A DNA stretch of 49,074 nucleotides, taken from NCBI GenBank assembly GCA_003514385.1, contig DOQR01000004.1:1-49074 (forward strand), written 5' to 3'. The notes under the pieces were generated by a model, which was not told where the DNA came from, did no database searches, and saw only the letters and a list, made by a program, of their open reading frames with translations. Positions 16,107 through 24,698 of the stretch are shown here, one piece after another. This DNA comes from Oscillospiraceae bacterium. GTDB lineage: Bacteria > Bacillota > Clostridia > Oscillospirales > Acutalibacteraceae. The first letter of the stretch is position 1. Every line of letters starts with the position of its first letter. The position numbers were made by a program, and so were the translations under genes.

Positions 16107-18653
16107 ATGGAAAAATTTGATGTTACCGGCATGACCTGTGCCGCGTGCAGCGCCCATGTTGAACGCGCGGTGCGCGGAGTTGAGGGTGTGAAAGAGGTGA
16201 CGGTCAGTCTGCTGACAAATTCCATGACCGTCGATTTCTCTTCACCCGCCACTGCCGAGAAAATATGCTCAGCTGTATCTGCGGCGGGTTATGGCGCATC
16301 GCCGCAGAATCAGGGCGGCAAAAAAGAAAACAAAAAGACATTGCTTGAAAGCAACGAGCCGAAAAAAATACTCCATAGGCTCATAGCCTCGGTCGTGCTG
16401 CTCCTCCCGCTGATGTATGTCTCGATGGGACATTTGATGTGGGGCTGGCCCGTGCCGCAGATATTTGCTTCGGATCCGCTTGCGATAGGACTTTATCAGC
16501 TCCTGTTGACGACAGCTGTTATGGTTATAAATCAGCGATTTTTCGTCAGTGGAACCAAGAGCCTTTTTCACGGTGCGCCGAACATGGACACGCTAGTGTC
16601 GCTCGGAAGCGCGGCGGCTTATATATACAGTACAGCGGTGCTCTTTGAAATGTGCAACGCGGCGGTGAACGGCAATGTTCAGATGGCGATGCACCATCTT
16701 CACGGACTCTATTTTGAGTCGGCGGCAATGATACTGACGCTTATAACCGTCGGCAAATATCTTGAAGCCGTCAGCAAAGGGCGCACAACAGATGCGATAA
16801 AGAGCCTCATGGATCTCGCGCCGAAAACCGCCTGTGTGATAAGAGACGGCAAGGAGCAGGTTATACCCGCGGAGGAAGTCGTAAAAGGCGATACTTTCGT
16901 TGTCAGACCAGGCGAGAGCATCCCTGTTGACGGCAGAGTTATAAGCGGCGAGAGCGCGGTTGATGAATCGGCGCTTACCGGCGAGAGCATCCCTGTTGAC
17001 AAAGCGCCGGGCAGTCTCGTCAGCGCGGCTACGCTCAATCAGAACGGATTTCTTACTTGCGAAGCGATGCGTGTCGGCGAGGATACAACGCTCAGCCAGA
17101 TAATAGATATGGTCGAAAATGCCTCGGCAACAAAAGCCCCAATAGCGAAAATCGCCGATAAAGTGTCCAGTGTATTCGTCCCGACTGTTATGGCGATAGC
17201 TCTTGTTGCGGGCGTGGCGTGGCTTATTTCCGGTCGCCCGTTCAGCTTTGCGCTTGCCCGCGCAATAAGCGTTCTTGTCATCAGCTGCCCGTGCGCCCTC
17301 GGACTTGCAACCCCTGTCGCGATAATGGTCGGCAGCGGTATGGGCGCAAAGCACGGAGTGCTGTTCAAGACTGCGACCGCGCTTGAACAGACCGGAAAAA
17401 CTCAGATAGTCGTCCTCGACAAGACCGGAACGCTGACTCAGGGCAAGCCGCAGGTCACCGATATCGTGCCCGCCGACGGATTTAATAATGATTCGCTGCT
17501 GAAACTCGCGGCTTCGCTCGAAAGCAAGAGCGAACATCCGCTCGCCGCGGCGATAACGCGCAAGGCAGGGGAGAGCAATATAATCGCTGATGAGGCGCAG
17601 AGCTTCTCCGCTCTGCCCGGTCACGGAGTCAGCGCGGAGATAAACGGAAAATCCGCGATAGGCGGCAATGCATCTCTGCTCAAATCAAAAGGAATTCTAG
17701 ATTCTGCAATGGAAGCCGCCGGCGAGAGACTCGCAGGTGAGGGTAAAACACCGTTGTATTTCGCCATTGACGGCAAGCTTGCCGGTATAATTGCGGTCGC
17801 CGATGTAGTAAAAGACGACAGCAAACAGGCAATATCCGAACTCCAGAGCATGGGTGTCAGAACCGTTATGCTCACGGGCGATAACAGGCGTACGGCACTC
17901 GCTGTGGCAAAGCAGATAGGCGTAGAAAATGTCGTGTCAGATGTGCTCCCGGGTGACAAGGCGGATGTGGTCAAAAAGCTCCAGAAGTACGGCACGGTCG
18001 CCATGGTCGGCGACGGCATAAACGATGCTCCTGCGCTCACTCAGGCGGATACGGGTATTGCAATAGGCGCTGGAGCCGATGTTGCGCTCGATGCGGCTGA
18101 TGTTGTGTTGATGAAGTCGAGTGTCCGCGATGTTGCGGCGTCGATACGCCTTTCGCGCCAGGTTCTCAGGAATATTCATGAGAATTTGTTCTGGGCGTTC
18201 TTCTATAACTGCATCGGTATCCCAATCGCTGCAGGCGCGCTGATACCCGTGTTCAATATCGCGCTCAATCCCATGTTCGGTGCGGCGGCAATGAGTCTTT
18301 CGAGCTTCTGCGTTGTCACCAATGCGCTCAGACTCAATTTCTTCAAGCCTGATCGCCCGTTCAAAGGCAAGTCAAAACCGCCGGTCAAGCTCCCCGGGCT
18401 CATGCCGGCAGAAGAGAATATAAAAAATACGGAGGAAACAGCTATGAAAAAGACAGTTTATATCGAAGGTATGATGTGCAACCACTGCACTGCGCATGTT
18501 CAGAAGGCACTCGAAGCGCTCGACGGAGTTGAGAGCGTTGAAGTCAGCCTTGAGGACAAAAAAGCGGTGCTTACGCTCAAAAATGATGTCGATAACGCCG
18601 TTATAATGAACGCTGTCAAGGATGCCGGATACGAGCCGACAAAATGTGAATGA
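16107..18653 (+). CDS. copA: Copper-exporting P1B-type ATPase with N- and C-terminal heavy-metal domains
   Basis: 848 residues from the ATG at 16107 (CGGAG 8 nt upstream; the GTG at 16098 overlaps that site). It begins with a heavy-metal-associated domain (GMTCAAC). P-type ATPase motifs follow: TGES in the actuator, CPC at 394-396 in the ion path, DKTGT with phosphorylated Asp 438, SEHPLA and GDGINDAP near 635. After the last membrane helices and a short linker comes a second heavy-metal domain, residues 780-848 (GMMCNHC). It exports Cu(I) across the membrane. A C-terminal domain of this kind is unusual. See the nested start at 18444. Confidence 0.96.
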   Translation: MEKFDVTGMTCAACSAHVERAVRGVEGVKEVTVSLLTNSMTVDFSSPATAEKICSAVSAAGYGASPQNQGGKKENKKTLLESNEPKKILHRLIASVVLLLPLMYVSMGHLMWGWPVPQIFASDPLAIGLYQLLLTTAVMVINQRFFVSGTKSLFHGAPNMDTLVSLGSAAAYIYSTAVLFEMCNAAVNGNVQMAMHHLHGLYFESAAMILTLITVGKYLEAVSKGRTTDAIKSLMDLAPKTACVIRDGKEQVIPAEEVVKGDTFVVRPGESIPVDGRVISGESAVDESALTGESIPVDKAPGSLVSAATLNQNGFLTCEAMRVGEDTTLSQIIDMVENASATKAPIAKIADKVSSVFVPTVMAIALVAGVAWLISGRPFSFALARAISVLVISCPCALGLATPVAIMVGSGMGAKHGVLFKTATALEQTGKTQIVVLDKTGTLTQGKPQVTDIVPADGFNNDSLLKLAASLESKSEHPLAAAITRKAGESNIIADEAQSFSALPGHGVSAEINGKSAIGGNASLLKSKGILDSAMEAAGERLAGEGKTPLYFAIDGKLAGIIAVADVVKDDSKQAISELQSMGVRTVMLTGDNRRTALAVAKQIGVENVVSDVLPGDKADVVKKLQKYGTVAMVGDGINDAPALTQADTGIAIGAGADVALDAADVVLMKSSVRDVAASIRLSRQVLRNIHENLFWAFFYNCIGIPIAAGALIPVFNIALNPMFGAAAMSLSSFCVVTNALRLNFFKPDRPFKGKSKPPVKLPGLMPAEENIKNTEETAMKKTVYIEGMMCNHCTAHVQKALEALDGVESVEVSLEDKKAVLTLKNDVDNAVIMNAVKDAGYEPTKCE
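18444..18653 (+). CDS. copZ: CopZ-like copper chaperone nested in the 3' end of copA
   Basis: In frame inside copA, an ATG at 18444 is preceded by a textbook GGAGG (18431-18435) with 8-nt spacing. Translation from it gives a 69-residue protein starting [19 protein letters not shown], a complete stand-alone CopZ fold with the CxxC Cu(I) site. Separate CopZ proteins of exactly this size are usual beside csoR-copA. The sequence therefore allows two products: full CopA with a fused domain, and free CopZ. That the internal start is used is inference. Confidence 0.6.
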   Translation: MKKTVYIEGMMCNHCTAHVQKALEALDGVESVEVSLEDKKAVLTLKNDVDNAVIMNAVKDAGYEPTKCE

Positions 18654-18680
18654 TTTTTTAAATAAATCTTGCCATAACAC

Positions 18681-18709
18681 TTGACATATCGAAAGTTATT
18701 TGTTAAAAT
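18681..18709 (+). promoter_or_regulatory. Promoter of the tRNA cluster
   Basis: Perfect TTGACA (18681-18686), 17-nt spacer, and TAAAAT (18704-18709), 31 nt before tRNA-Gly. Confidence 0.85.
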
Positions 18710-18736
18710 AATTGCCGTCGTCACAGAACGGCAATT
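18710..18736 (+). other. Hairpin in the leader of the tRNA transcript
   Basis: AATTGCCGT (18710-18718) pairs perfectly with ACGGCAATT (18728-18736) around a 9-nt loop. It ends 4 nt before tRNA-Gly and begins just after the -10, so it would be at or near the 5' end of the precursor. There is no T-tract. Possible processing or stability element. Confidence 0.5.
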
Positions 18737-18740
18737 AACT

Positions 18741-18814
<74 letters not shown>

Positions 18815-18818
18815 ATAT

Positions 18819-18895
<77 letters not shown>

Positions 18896-18898
18896 AGC

Positions 18899-18928
18899 CT
18901 GCGGGCATATCTCTTGATGTGCCCGCAG
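18899..18928 (+). other. Stable hairpin between tRNA-Arg and tRNA-His
   Basis: CTGCGGGCA (18899-18907) pairs with TGCCCGCAG (18920-18928), 9 bp, but no T-run follows, so it is not a standard terminator. It may guide processing of the precursor. Confidence 0.5.
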
Positions 18929-18938
18929 CAAACTAAAT

Positions 18939-19016
18939 GGTGGGTATAGCTCAGTTGGTTAGAGTGCCAGGTTGTGGCCCTGGAGGTCATCGGTTCGAAT
19001 CCGATTATCCACCCCA
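18939..19016 (+). tRNA. tRNA-His (anticodon GTG)
   Basis: The anticodon loop TTGTGGC gives GTG. The template has G at position -1 (18939) facing C73, the histidine identity feature. T-loop GTTCGAATC. CCA is encoded. Confidence 0.95.
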
Positions 19017-19023
19017 GCAAACC

Positions 19024-19053
19024 AACGCAAAGCAGAAATGTTTTGCGTTTTTT
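19024..19053 (+). terminator. Terminator between tRNA-His and tRNA-Gln
   Basis: AACGCAAA (19024-19031) pairs with TTTGCGTT (19042-19049), followed by a T-run. It would end most transcripts after tRNA-His, so tRNA-Gln depends on read-through or an unrecognised promoter. Confidence 0.75.
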
Positions 19054-19070
19054 ATATATTACCGATATTT

Positions 19071-19145
19071 TGGGGTGTAGCCAAGGGGTAAGGCAACGGA
19101 CTTTGACTCCGTCATTCGCTGGTCCGAATCCAGCCATCCCAGCCA
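19071..19145 (+). tRNA. tRNA-Gln (anticodon TTG)
   Basis: Acceptor TGGGGTG with CATCCCA, anticodon loop CTTTGAC giving TTG, T-loop GGTCCGAATCC. CCA is encoded. Confidence 0.95.
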
Positions 19146-19146
19146 G

Positions 19147-19180
19147 AAACTCCCGCACTTTTGTGCGGGAGTTTTACTTT
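19147..19180 (+). terminator. Terminator after the tRNA cluster
   Basis: Long stem AAACTCCCGCAC with GTGCGGGAGTTT around a TTTT loop, followed by a T-rich tail. Confidence 0.92.
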
Positions 19181-19323
19181 TTACATCTTCACTATTCATT
19201 TTTCACTACCCAATGTTTTCAAGAGCTGTGGCTATTTTAAGGCAGTTGAAAACGGACTGTTTTCGGTTATGTAATCAAACACAACTAACATATAACTAAC
19301 AAACAAGCAACAAATTATCAAAT

Positions 19324-19353
19324 CACATGGATGTTATCAGATACATCCATGTG
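19324..19353 (+). other. Perfect 11-bp hairpin upstream of the MATE gene
   Basis: CACATGGATGT (19324-19334) pairs with ACATCCATGTG (19343-19353), 8-nt loop, followed by CCGATTTTACTTTTT. The U-rich tail is interrupted, so it may be a weak terminator. The rest of 19181-19448 is A+T-rich with no gene I can recognise. Confidence 0.5.
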
Positions 19354-19448
19354 CCGATTTTACTTTTTAGCTTTACTTCGGTAGATTTATCCCCCAACAT
19401 ATGATAAAATATCTATATATAAACTAACCGGAGGATTGACGGCTTTTA

Positions 19449-20789
19449 ATGAACGACAGGATGTTTACAAACAAAGACCTGCGGGCGATGATTATTCCGC
19501 TGTTTATCGAGCAATTTTTACTTTTGCTCGTCGGCATGGCGGATACATTTGTCGTCAGCTTCGTCGGCGATGCGGCGGTTTCCGGCGTGTCGCTTGTAAA
19601 CTCCTTTAACACCGTCGCGATCTTCCTATTTTCCGCCCTCGCATCCGGCGGCGCTGTAATAATCAGTCAGTATATCGGCAGCAAAGATAACGAGCAGGCG
19701 GGCAAAGCCGCAAGTCAATTATTGATGTTTTCGGTTGTCAGCTCGGTTGTTATATCCGTTCTTATTCTCGTCTTTGAATGCCCGCTTTTGAATCTGCTTT
19801 TCGGCAGGGTAGAGGATGATGTCATGGCGGCGTGCGTCGAGTATATGCGCATAACCGCGTATTCGTTCCCGGCTCTTGCGGTTTATAACGCCGGTGCGGC
19901 GATGTGCCGCAGTGTCGGCAGAGCCGATGTGTCGATGTATATATCCGCCTTTGCAAACGCCGTCAATGTTGTCGGCAATATTATCGGCGTGTTCGTTCTT
20001 CATGCCGGGGTCGCGGGAGTTGCTTATCCGTCGCTGATAACGCGGACTATTTCCGCTGTCGCCGTCACATGGTATTGCTTCATGCATCGGAAAACTCCCG
20101 TAAGATACACGCTTTCCGGTATATTCGCGTGGCACGGCTCGCTGCTCAAAAAAGTGCTCGGCATAGCAGTCCCGAACGGCGTTGAAAACGGCGTCCATCA
20201 GATCGTCAAAGTGGCGCTGAGCAGCATGGTTGCACAGTTCGGAACATATCAGATAGCCGCAACAGGTGTGTCGCAGGGTATATGGTCGCTCGCAGCGCTT
20301 ATGGGTATGGCGATGGCTCCGGTCTATACGACTGTCATCGGTCAGTGCATGGGCGCGGGAAATATTGAAGAGGCGAACTACTATTTCAAAAAGCTCAATA
20401 AGCTGACATTCATTCTATCATTGGCGTGGAACACGGCTGTGTTCGCAATGACTCCGCTCTTGCTGAAATTCTTTGCCATATCCGATGAAGCCAAGCATCT
20501 TGTGCTCATCATGGTGCTCATCAATAACGTCATAAACGCTTTTGCCTATACGTACGCAGGACCGCTCGGGAGCGGATTGAGAGCGGCGGGGGATGTGAAA
20601 TTCACCATGACCGTCTCTGTTGTTCTGACTGTAGCCGCGAGGCTGTTCTTCTCTGCGCTGTTCGGTCTGTGGCTCAATATGGGCGCCGTAGGCGTGGCGA
20701 TAGGCACGAGCATGGATCTGCTCTTTCGCGGAGCGATATTCTTTGTGCGCTATAAAAATCAAAAATGGACTAAATTCAAACTTATATAA
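19449..20789 (+). CDS. MATE-family multidrug/sodium efflux transporter
   Basis: 446 residues, normal length, with about 12 hydrophobic segments in two similar halves. The N-terminal half opens IPLFIEQFLLLLVGMADT, the conserved first helix of the family. The C-terminal repeat begins near residue 235 (GVENGVHQIVKVAL). MATE proteins expel drugs or metabolites in exchange for Na+ or H+. The substrate cannot be read. The GGAGG site is 14 nt from the ATG at 19449, longer than ideal. An ATG at 19461 is possible. It probably shares a transcript with the next gene, 5 nt away. Confidence 0.94.
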   Translation: MNDRMFTNKDLRAMIIPLFIEQFLLLLVGMADTFVVSFVGDAAVSGVSLVNSFNTVAIFLFSALASGGAVIISQYIGSKDNEQAGKAASQLLMFSVVSSVVISVLILVFECPLLNLLFGRVEDDVMAACVEYMRITAYSFPALAVYNAGAAMCRSVGRADVSMYISAFANAVNVVGNIIGVFVLHAGVAGVAYPSLITRTISAVAVTWYCFMHRKTPVRYTLSGIFAWHGSLLKKVLGIAVPNGVENGVHQIVKVALSSMVAQFGTYQIAATGVSQGIWSLAALMGMAMAPVYTTVIGQCMGAGNIEEANYYFKKLNKLTFILSLAWNTAVFAMTPLLLKFFAISDEAKHLVLIMVLINNVINAFAYTYAGPLGSGLRAAGDVKFTMTVSVVLTVAARLFFSALFGLWLNMGAVGVAIGTSMDLLFRGAIFFVRYKNQKWTKFKLI

Positions 20790-20794
20790 AGCCT

Positions 20795-21748
20795 ATGAAA
20801 AGAAGAAATCTATCACTTATAATCTCCGGTCTGCTCGGCGTTATAGCCATATTATCCGGCATATATCTGATGGCGGCGAGCGTGACAAATTACATTGCCG
20901 AGTCCAAAAAGACGGACTGGATAGTAACCGAAGCCCGAATAACCGATGTTTCGAGCCGCGTCAAAAGAAACAGCAAATCGAGCACGACATTTTATGATCT
21001 TACATATCAATACGAAGCAGACGGCAAAATATATACCGGAAAGAAAAGCAGCGTTTCCGGCATCAGACTTGTCGGAGACGAAATAAAAATAAAATATGAC
21101 CCCGACAATCCGTCTGATTCAACATCGGATATCACTCCCAATAAAGATGATCTGATATATCCGTTCGGCGGTGGAATTTTGTTCTTGGCGGCAGGAATTT
21201 TCTTTCTGTTGACGGCGATAAAACGGAGCAAGCGGCTAAAAAACGAAGATGAAGCGTATACTGAGACTTCAGAAAACAGCAGAAACCCGAAGCGAACAAT
21301 TATAGCGTTGCTGCTTATGGCTGCGATTATCGCGCTGACCTTTGTCTTTCTGCGAGCTCAACCGTCTGACATTGAGACTTTCTCTTCCGTGATGACCGAG
21401 AACGGTTATACTGTGTCGGACATGACCGACGAACTGCGCACGGATTGGCGGGTCGGTTCGCTGATAGAAGATTCACGCTCTTTGCATACCGAAGATATGC
21501 GAATAGACTTTTGTGTCATGGACTCGACCGACAGCGCACGGCGCATCTATTCGGGAATGACGCTTCCGGTAAAAGACGGAAAAGAATACACCTACAAGAG
21601 TACGAATTACAGCATCTTTTCAATCGAAGACGACAATTTATATACCGCCAAGATTTACAGCGGCAATACCGTGATTTACGCCGCAGCGTCGCATGAATGC
21701 CGCGATGAGCTTGTTGATCTGATCGGACAAATGGGATATTACAAATAA
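20795..21748 (+). CDS. DUF3592-like membrane protein
   Basis: 317 residues. A first membrane segment lies at about 8-28, followed by an extracytoplasmic beta-rich DUF3592-type region (VTEARITDVSSR, then YQYEADGKIYTGKKS, then KYDPDNPS). A second segment is at about 128-145 and a third near 175-195. The C-terminal 120 residues form a soluble domain with no recognised family. Function unknown. Gene spacing of 5 nt couples it to the MATE transporter, but no mechanistic link is known. Confidence 0.75.
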   Translation: MKRRNLSLIISGLLGVIAILSGIYLMAASVTNYIAESKKTDWIVTEARITDVSSRVKRNSKSSTTFYDLTYQYEADGKIYTGKKSSVSGIRLVGDEIKIKYDPDNPSDSTSDITPNKDDLIYPFGGGILFLAAGIFFLLTAIKRSKRLKNEDEAYTETSENSRNPKRTIIALLLMAAIIALTFVFLRAQPSDIETFSSVMTENGYTVSDMTDELRTDWRVGSLIEDSRSLHTEDMRIDFCVMDSTDSARRIYSGMTLPVKDGKEYTYKSTNYSIFSIEDDNLYTAKIYSGNTVIYAAASHECRDELVDLIGQMGYYK

Positions 21749-21752
21749 AAAG

Positions 21753-21788
21753 AAAAGCATCCGCACGAATTAACGCGCGGATGCTTTT
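21753..21788. terminator. Bidirectional terminator between DUF3592 gene and AcnX small subunit
   Basis: AAAAGCATCCGC (21753-21764) pairs with GCGGATGCTTTT (21777-21788). Runs of T follow on both strands. Confidence 0.9.
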
Positions 21789-21801
21789 TGAATTTCTGTT
21801 A

Positions 21802-22245
21802 TCAATCTTCGACAGTGACTGTGCCGTCTTCGTCAACAGTGATGGTCATGCCGTCCTTGACATAGTTGAGGAACTCCTCGCCAAGGCAGTCAACTGTGGG
21901 CATCAGATCGTCAGTCCAGACTGCGGAGAGAATAGCTCCGGCAGCCGCGAGCGAGTCGATGTGTTCCGAGAAGAGCAGGCAGGCGGGCGTTCTGCCCATG
22001 ACCTTTGCGCAGTAGAGAACCATGCCGCCGGTCGTCGAGCCGATAGTCTGGGGCAGACAGAGAGCCGTGCCGACCATGGGCTTGCCGAAGAGATCGGGGT
22101 TGTTCTGGTCGCCGCACTTAGCGGTCTTGTCGCCAAACTGGAGGCTCTTCTGGAAGGAAGCAAGGGTATTGAATCCGTTGTGAGAAACGAGAGCTTTTGC
22201 CGTGCATTTGCCTGCGGCAACAGGGCGTCCTTTGAACTGTTTCAT
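21802..22245 (-). CDS. Aconitase X small (swivel) subunit
   Basis: 147 residues, DUF126/aconitase swivel domain. Recognised by GKPMVGTALCLPQTIGSTTGG..., the Ser-rich loop of the family, and by the later PACLLFSEHIDSLAAAGAIL segment. It forms the AcnX enzyme with the large subunit encoded 2 nt upstream. Known AcnX enzymes dehydrate mevalonate 5-phosphate or cis-3-hydroxy-L-proline; which applies here cannot be decided. Codons are highly biased, suggesting abundance. Ends at a bidirectional terminator. Confidence 0.88.
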   Translation of the reverse strand: MKQFKGRPVAAGKCTAKALVSHNGFNTLASFQKSLQFGDKTAKCGDQNNPDLFGKPMVGTALCLPQTIGSTTGGMVLYCAKVMGRTPACLLFSEHIDSLAAAGAILSAVWTDDLMPTVDCLGEEFLNYVKDGMTITVDEDGTVTVED

Positions 22246-22247
22246 TG

Positions 22248-23534
22248 TTACTTTGCCTCCTTTGTGATGATATCGAGAATCTCGGCGCTGGTGTAATAGC
22301 GCGAGGTGGTATATGTTCTGAGCTTGTTGGAGTTGGTGATGACGGGCATCTTACCTGCAAGCGGGTTGTTCATATACATCAGCGGGCATATGTAGCTGAG
22401 AACGACGCCGGTAGCCTTGAGCTTTGCAGCGTTGGGCGTTGCGTTGAACTTCTCAACAACAGCCGGAGCGGCGGTGAAGACGGTCGGGATAGAGACCTTG
22501 CTTCTGCCGTTCTTCTTGAGCGACTCGCAGACATTCTCGGTCCACTCAACGAGCTGATCGTATGAGAGGTGAGGACATCCGACGAAGCAGAGCTTCGGAG
22601 TTGCGTTCTTGTCTTTCCACATGACGGGATAGTTGTTCTTGACTCTGTCGAGCTCGGCGTCGTCAATGACATAGACCTTTGCGCCCTCGGCGATAAGGCT
22701 CTCGCCCTGCTCAACTGCCTCGGGAGTCAACTTGTCGATGTGATAGAGACCGACAGCGCCGTTAGAAGCGGTAGCAGCGCCGAAATCCTTGAGGTATGCT
22801 TTTGCATCGCCGTCAAGCTCGGTGCCGATCCACTTATCAAGACCCTTGACATAGGGGACATCTTCCATGACCTTCATGCCGATAGCGGAACCGAGAATCT
22901 GAGCCTCGGGCTTCTTGGTGGTCTTAACTTCGACTATCCATGTAGCTTTTCTGCCCTCGTCGGTGACAAGTCCGAAATAGGGGACACGGCCGACGATGGA
23001 ACCGAAGAGCTCGATTATGCCGGAGTTTCTGTTGCAGCGTGCGCCGAGAACGGAGTTTGCATAGACAACAGCCGAGGACTCAGCCCATGAGAGAACATCG
23101 CCCTTCTTGGGAGTGTTGCCGACTTCGTCCATGTAGCAGGTGCAGGTGTATGACTTGCTGTCGATAAGACCGAGCTTTGCAAGCTGCGCATCGTAGCTGT
23201 CCTGCATATTGTACATGAACTTCTTGAAAACGATGTTCTTCAGGAAGCTCGAAGGTACATTGGGATCGAGGGGCTTGGGGTCAACGGAGAACTTCTGGCT
23301 CGAAAGAGCGCCGCCCGCGATAAGCTGATCCATAAGATCATAGACAGGCTGCATGACTCCGAGACCGAAGCTTGTAACAAGGTGACCCATCTTGCTTGTG
23401 ACAGGCACCATCTTGGTGGCGCCGAAAGCGTCACCGTACATGACAAGGGTCTTCATGACCTTCGCCATGGTTTCGCCTTTACCGCCGTTGAGGATTTCTT
23501 CCTCTTCGGGAGTAAGGTGCATTTTGTAATTCAT
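22248..23534 (-). CDS. Aconitase X large (catalytic) subunit
   Basis: 428 residues from the ATG at 23534, preceded by AAAGGTGG. The longer in-frame reading runs through the promoter region. DUF521/AcnX signature segments in order: LTPEEEEILNGGKGE at the N-terminus, TCTCYMDEVGNTP, SWAESSAVVYANSVLGARCN, GRVPYFGLVTDEGR, CFVGCPHLS and SYICPLMYM. Cysteines in the TCTCY, VGCPH and YICP segments are at the positions expected to hold the iron-sulphur cluster. The two AcnX genes are alone: no mevalonate or proline-pathway gene is next to them. Confidence 0.9.
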   Translation of the reverse strand: MNYKMHLTPEEEEILNGGKGETMAKVMKTLVMYGDAFGATKMVPVTSKMGHLVTSFGLGVMQPVYDLMDQLIAGGALSSQKFSVDPKPLDPNVPSSFLKNIVFKKFMYNMQDSYDAQLAKLGLIDSKSYTCTCYMDEVGNTPKKGDVLSWAESSAVVYANSVLGARCNRNSGIIELFGSIVGRVPYFGLVTDEGRKATWIVEVKTTKKPEAQILGSAIGMKVMEDVPYVKGLDKWIGTELDGDAKAYLKDFGAATASNGAVGLYHIDKLTPEAVEQGESLIAEGAKVYVIDDAELDRVKNNYPVMWKDKNATPKLCFVGCPHLSYDQLVEWTENVCESLKKNGRSKVSIPTVFTAAPAVVEKFNATPNAAKLKATGVVLSYICPLMYMNNPLAGKMPVITNSNKLRTYTTSRYYTSAEILDIITKEAK

Positions 23535-23578
23535 GTATATCCACCTTTCAATAAATTTTTCAGCGGAAGCGCTCGCTC

Positions 23579-23711
23579 GCCGCATATGTAACAAATAAAT
23601 TCTATCACAAATCGCAAATAAAATGATTGGCAATTTAGAAAAATAAACAATTAATAAATAAAAAAATATCGAATTTTTGTATTTGCTTGTCCTCATATGC
23701 GGCAAATAAAT
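23579..23711. repeat. Paired CATATG-NNN-CAAATAAAT elements between AcnX and GrpB-PPase genes
   Basis: CATATG-TAA-CAAATAAAT (23583-23600) and CATATG-CGG-CAAATAAAT (23694-23711) are direct repeats 111 bp apart. The outer sequences also form an inverted pair, GCCGCATATG (23579-23588) and CATATGCGGC (23694-23703). They lie in the divergent spacer, the first about 50 nt before the AcnX start and the second just before the PPase-gene promoter. Probable binding sites for one regulator. Confidence 0.5.
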
Positions 23712-23716
23712 ATTTC

Positions 23717-23745
23717 TTGCAAAATCCTATGCTTTGTGATACTAT
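23717..23745 (+). promoter_or_regulatory. Promoter of the GrpB-pyrophosphatase gene
   Basis: TTGCAA (23717-23722), 17-nt spacer, TACTAT (23740-23745), followed by the GGAGGG ribosome-binding site and the ATG at 23779. Confidence 0.7.
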
Positions 23746-23778
23746 TTTAGCCCGCATCAATCGAAGGAGGGATAACTA

Positions 23779-24654
23779 ATGATAGGACTCAGGCGCGGAG
23801 ATGTTAGGCTTTTTGAGCATTGCAAAGAGTGGGAAATCGAAGGCGAGAGAACGGTAAACGAACTTCGTGAAATACTCGGCTCGGATGCTATTGATATTCA
23901 GCATGTCGGCAGTACATCTATAAAGAGCATAAAGGCAAAGCCAATAATAGATATTGCAGTCGGCACAGACGATTTCAATCGCATTTTATCTCATGAAGCC
24001 GAATTGCTGAAAGCCGGCTATCATTACCGTCCCAACCACGATATGGGCGGTGCGCAGCTGCTTTTTGCCTGCGGCAGTTACTATGAGGGCGGCGATATGC
24101 AGACGCACTTTATCCATGTTGTGAAATATAACAGCATGGAGTGGCGGAATTATATAAACTTTCGTGACTATCTGAACACTTATCCGGAGATAGCGAAGCA
24201 GTATGAGAATGTGAAAACAGGGCTTGTTGAAAAGCTCGGGAGTATGGGGAGCAGAAACGATTATGTTGACGGCAAGGCTGAGTTTATAAGCCATACTCTC
24301 CGCAAGGCAATGGCGTGGTCATTTCTCGGCAAGACTGTTACAATGAAAACCGACCGCCCACTGGGGTATGTGCACAGAAAATCCGGCTATGAGCTTGTCT
24401 ATCCGCTCAATTACGGCTATATTCCGGGCGTTCTCGGCGGCGACGGTGAAGAGCTTGATGTTTATCTTCTAGGCGTAAATGAGTCTGTTGAGAGCTTTAC
24501 GGGCAGAATAATCGGCATTGCCCACCGAGCCGACGATGTTGAAGATAAGCTGATAATGGCGCCGCTTGATATGAATTTCACCCGTGAAGAGGTCGAGCGT
24601 GCGGTGCATTTTCAGGAGCAGTATTACGACACGCATATAGAACTTGTTAAATAA
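23779..24654 (+). CDS. GrpB/UPF0157 nucleotidyltransferase fused to inorganic-pyrophosphatase-like domain
   Basis: 291 residues, two domains. Residues 1-175 are a GrpB/UPF0157 member of the nucleotidyltransferase superfamily (HVGSTSIKSIKAKPIIDIAV with the GS and downstream acidic residues). Residues 184-291 are a short family-I pyrophosphatase: YPLNYGYIPGVLGGDGEELD and DDVEDKL supply the metal-binding acids. At 108 residues this part is shorter than the usual 170. The natural reading is that the first domain transfers a nucleotide, releasing PPi that the second removes (inference). GrpB substrates are not established. Single gene with its own promoter and terminator. Confidence 0.87.
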   Translation: MIGLRRGDVRLFEHCKEWEIEGERTVNELREILGSDAIDIQHVGSTSIKSIKAKPIIDIAVGTDDFNRILSHEAELLKAGYHYRPNHDMGGAQLLFACGSYYEGGDMQTHFIHVVKYNSMEWRNYINFRDYLNTYPEIAKQYENVKTGLVEKLGSMGSRNDYVDGKAEFISHTLRKAMAWSFLGKTVTMKTDRPLGYVHRKSGYELVYPLNYGYIPGVLGGDGEELDVYLLGVNESVESFTGRIIGIAHRADDVEDKLIMAPLDMNFTREEVERAVHFQEQYYDTHIELVK

Positions 24655-24660
24655 CAGAAC

Positions 24661-24698
24661 AACCGCAGTGATATCAAAATCATTGCGGTTGATTTTTT
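24661..24698 (+). terminator. Terminator of the GrpB-pyrophosphatase gene
   Basis: AACCGCAGTGAT (24661-24672) pairs with ATCATTGCGGTT (24679-24690), one G-T pair, then six T residues. It touches the end of the convergent ROK gene. Confidence 0.88.

Noticed and set aside
16593..17624. Open frame of 343 codons on the minus strand inside copA
   Set aside because: Arg-rich mirror frame of copA with no motif.
21781..22296. Plus-strand frame opposite the AcnX small subunit
   Set aside because: It begins within a bidirectional terminator and is antisense to a gene with clear family signatures.
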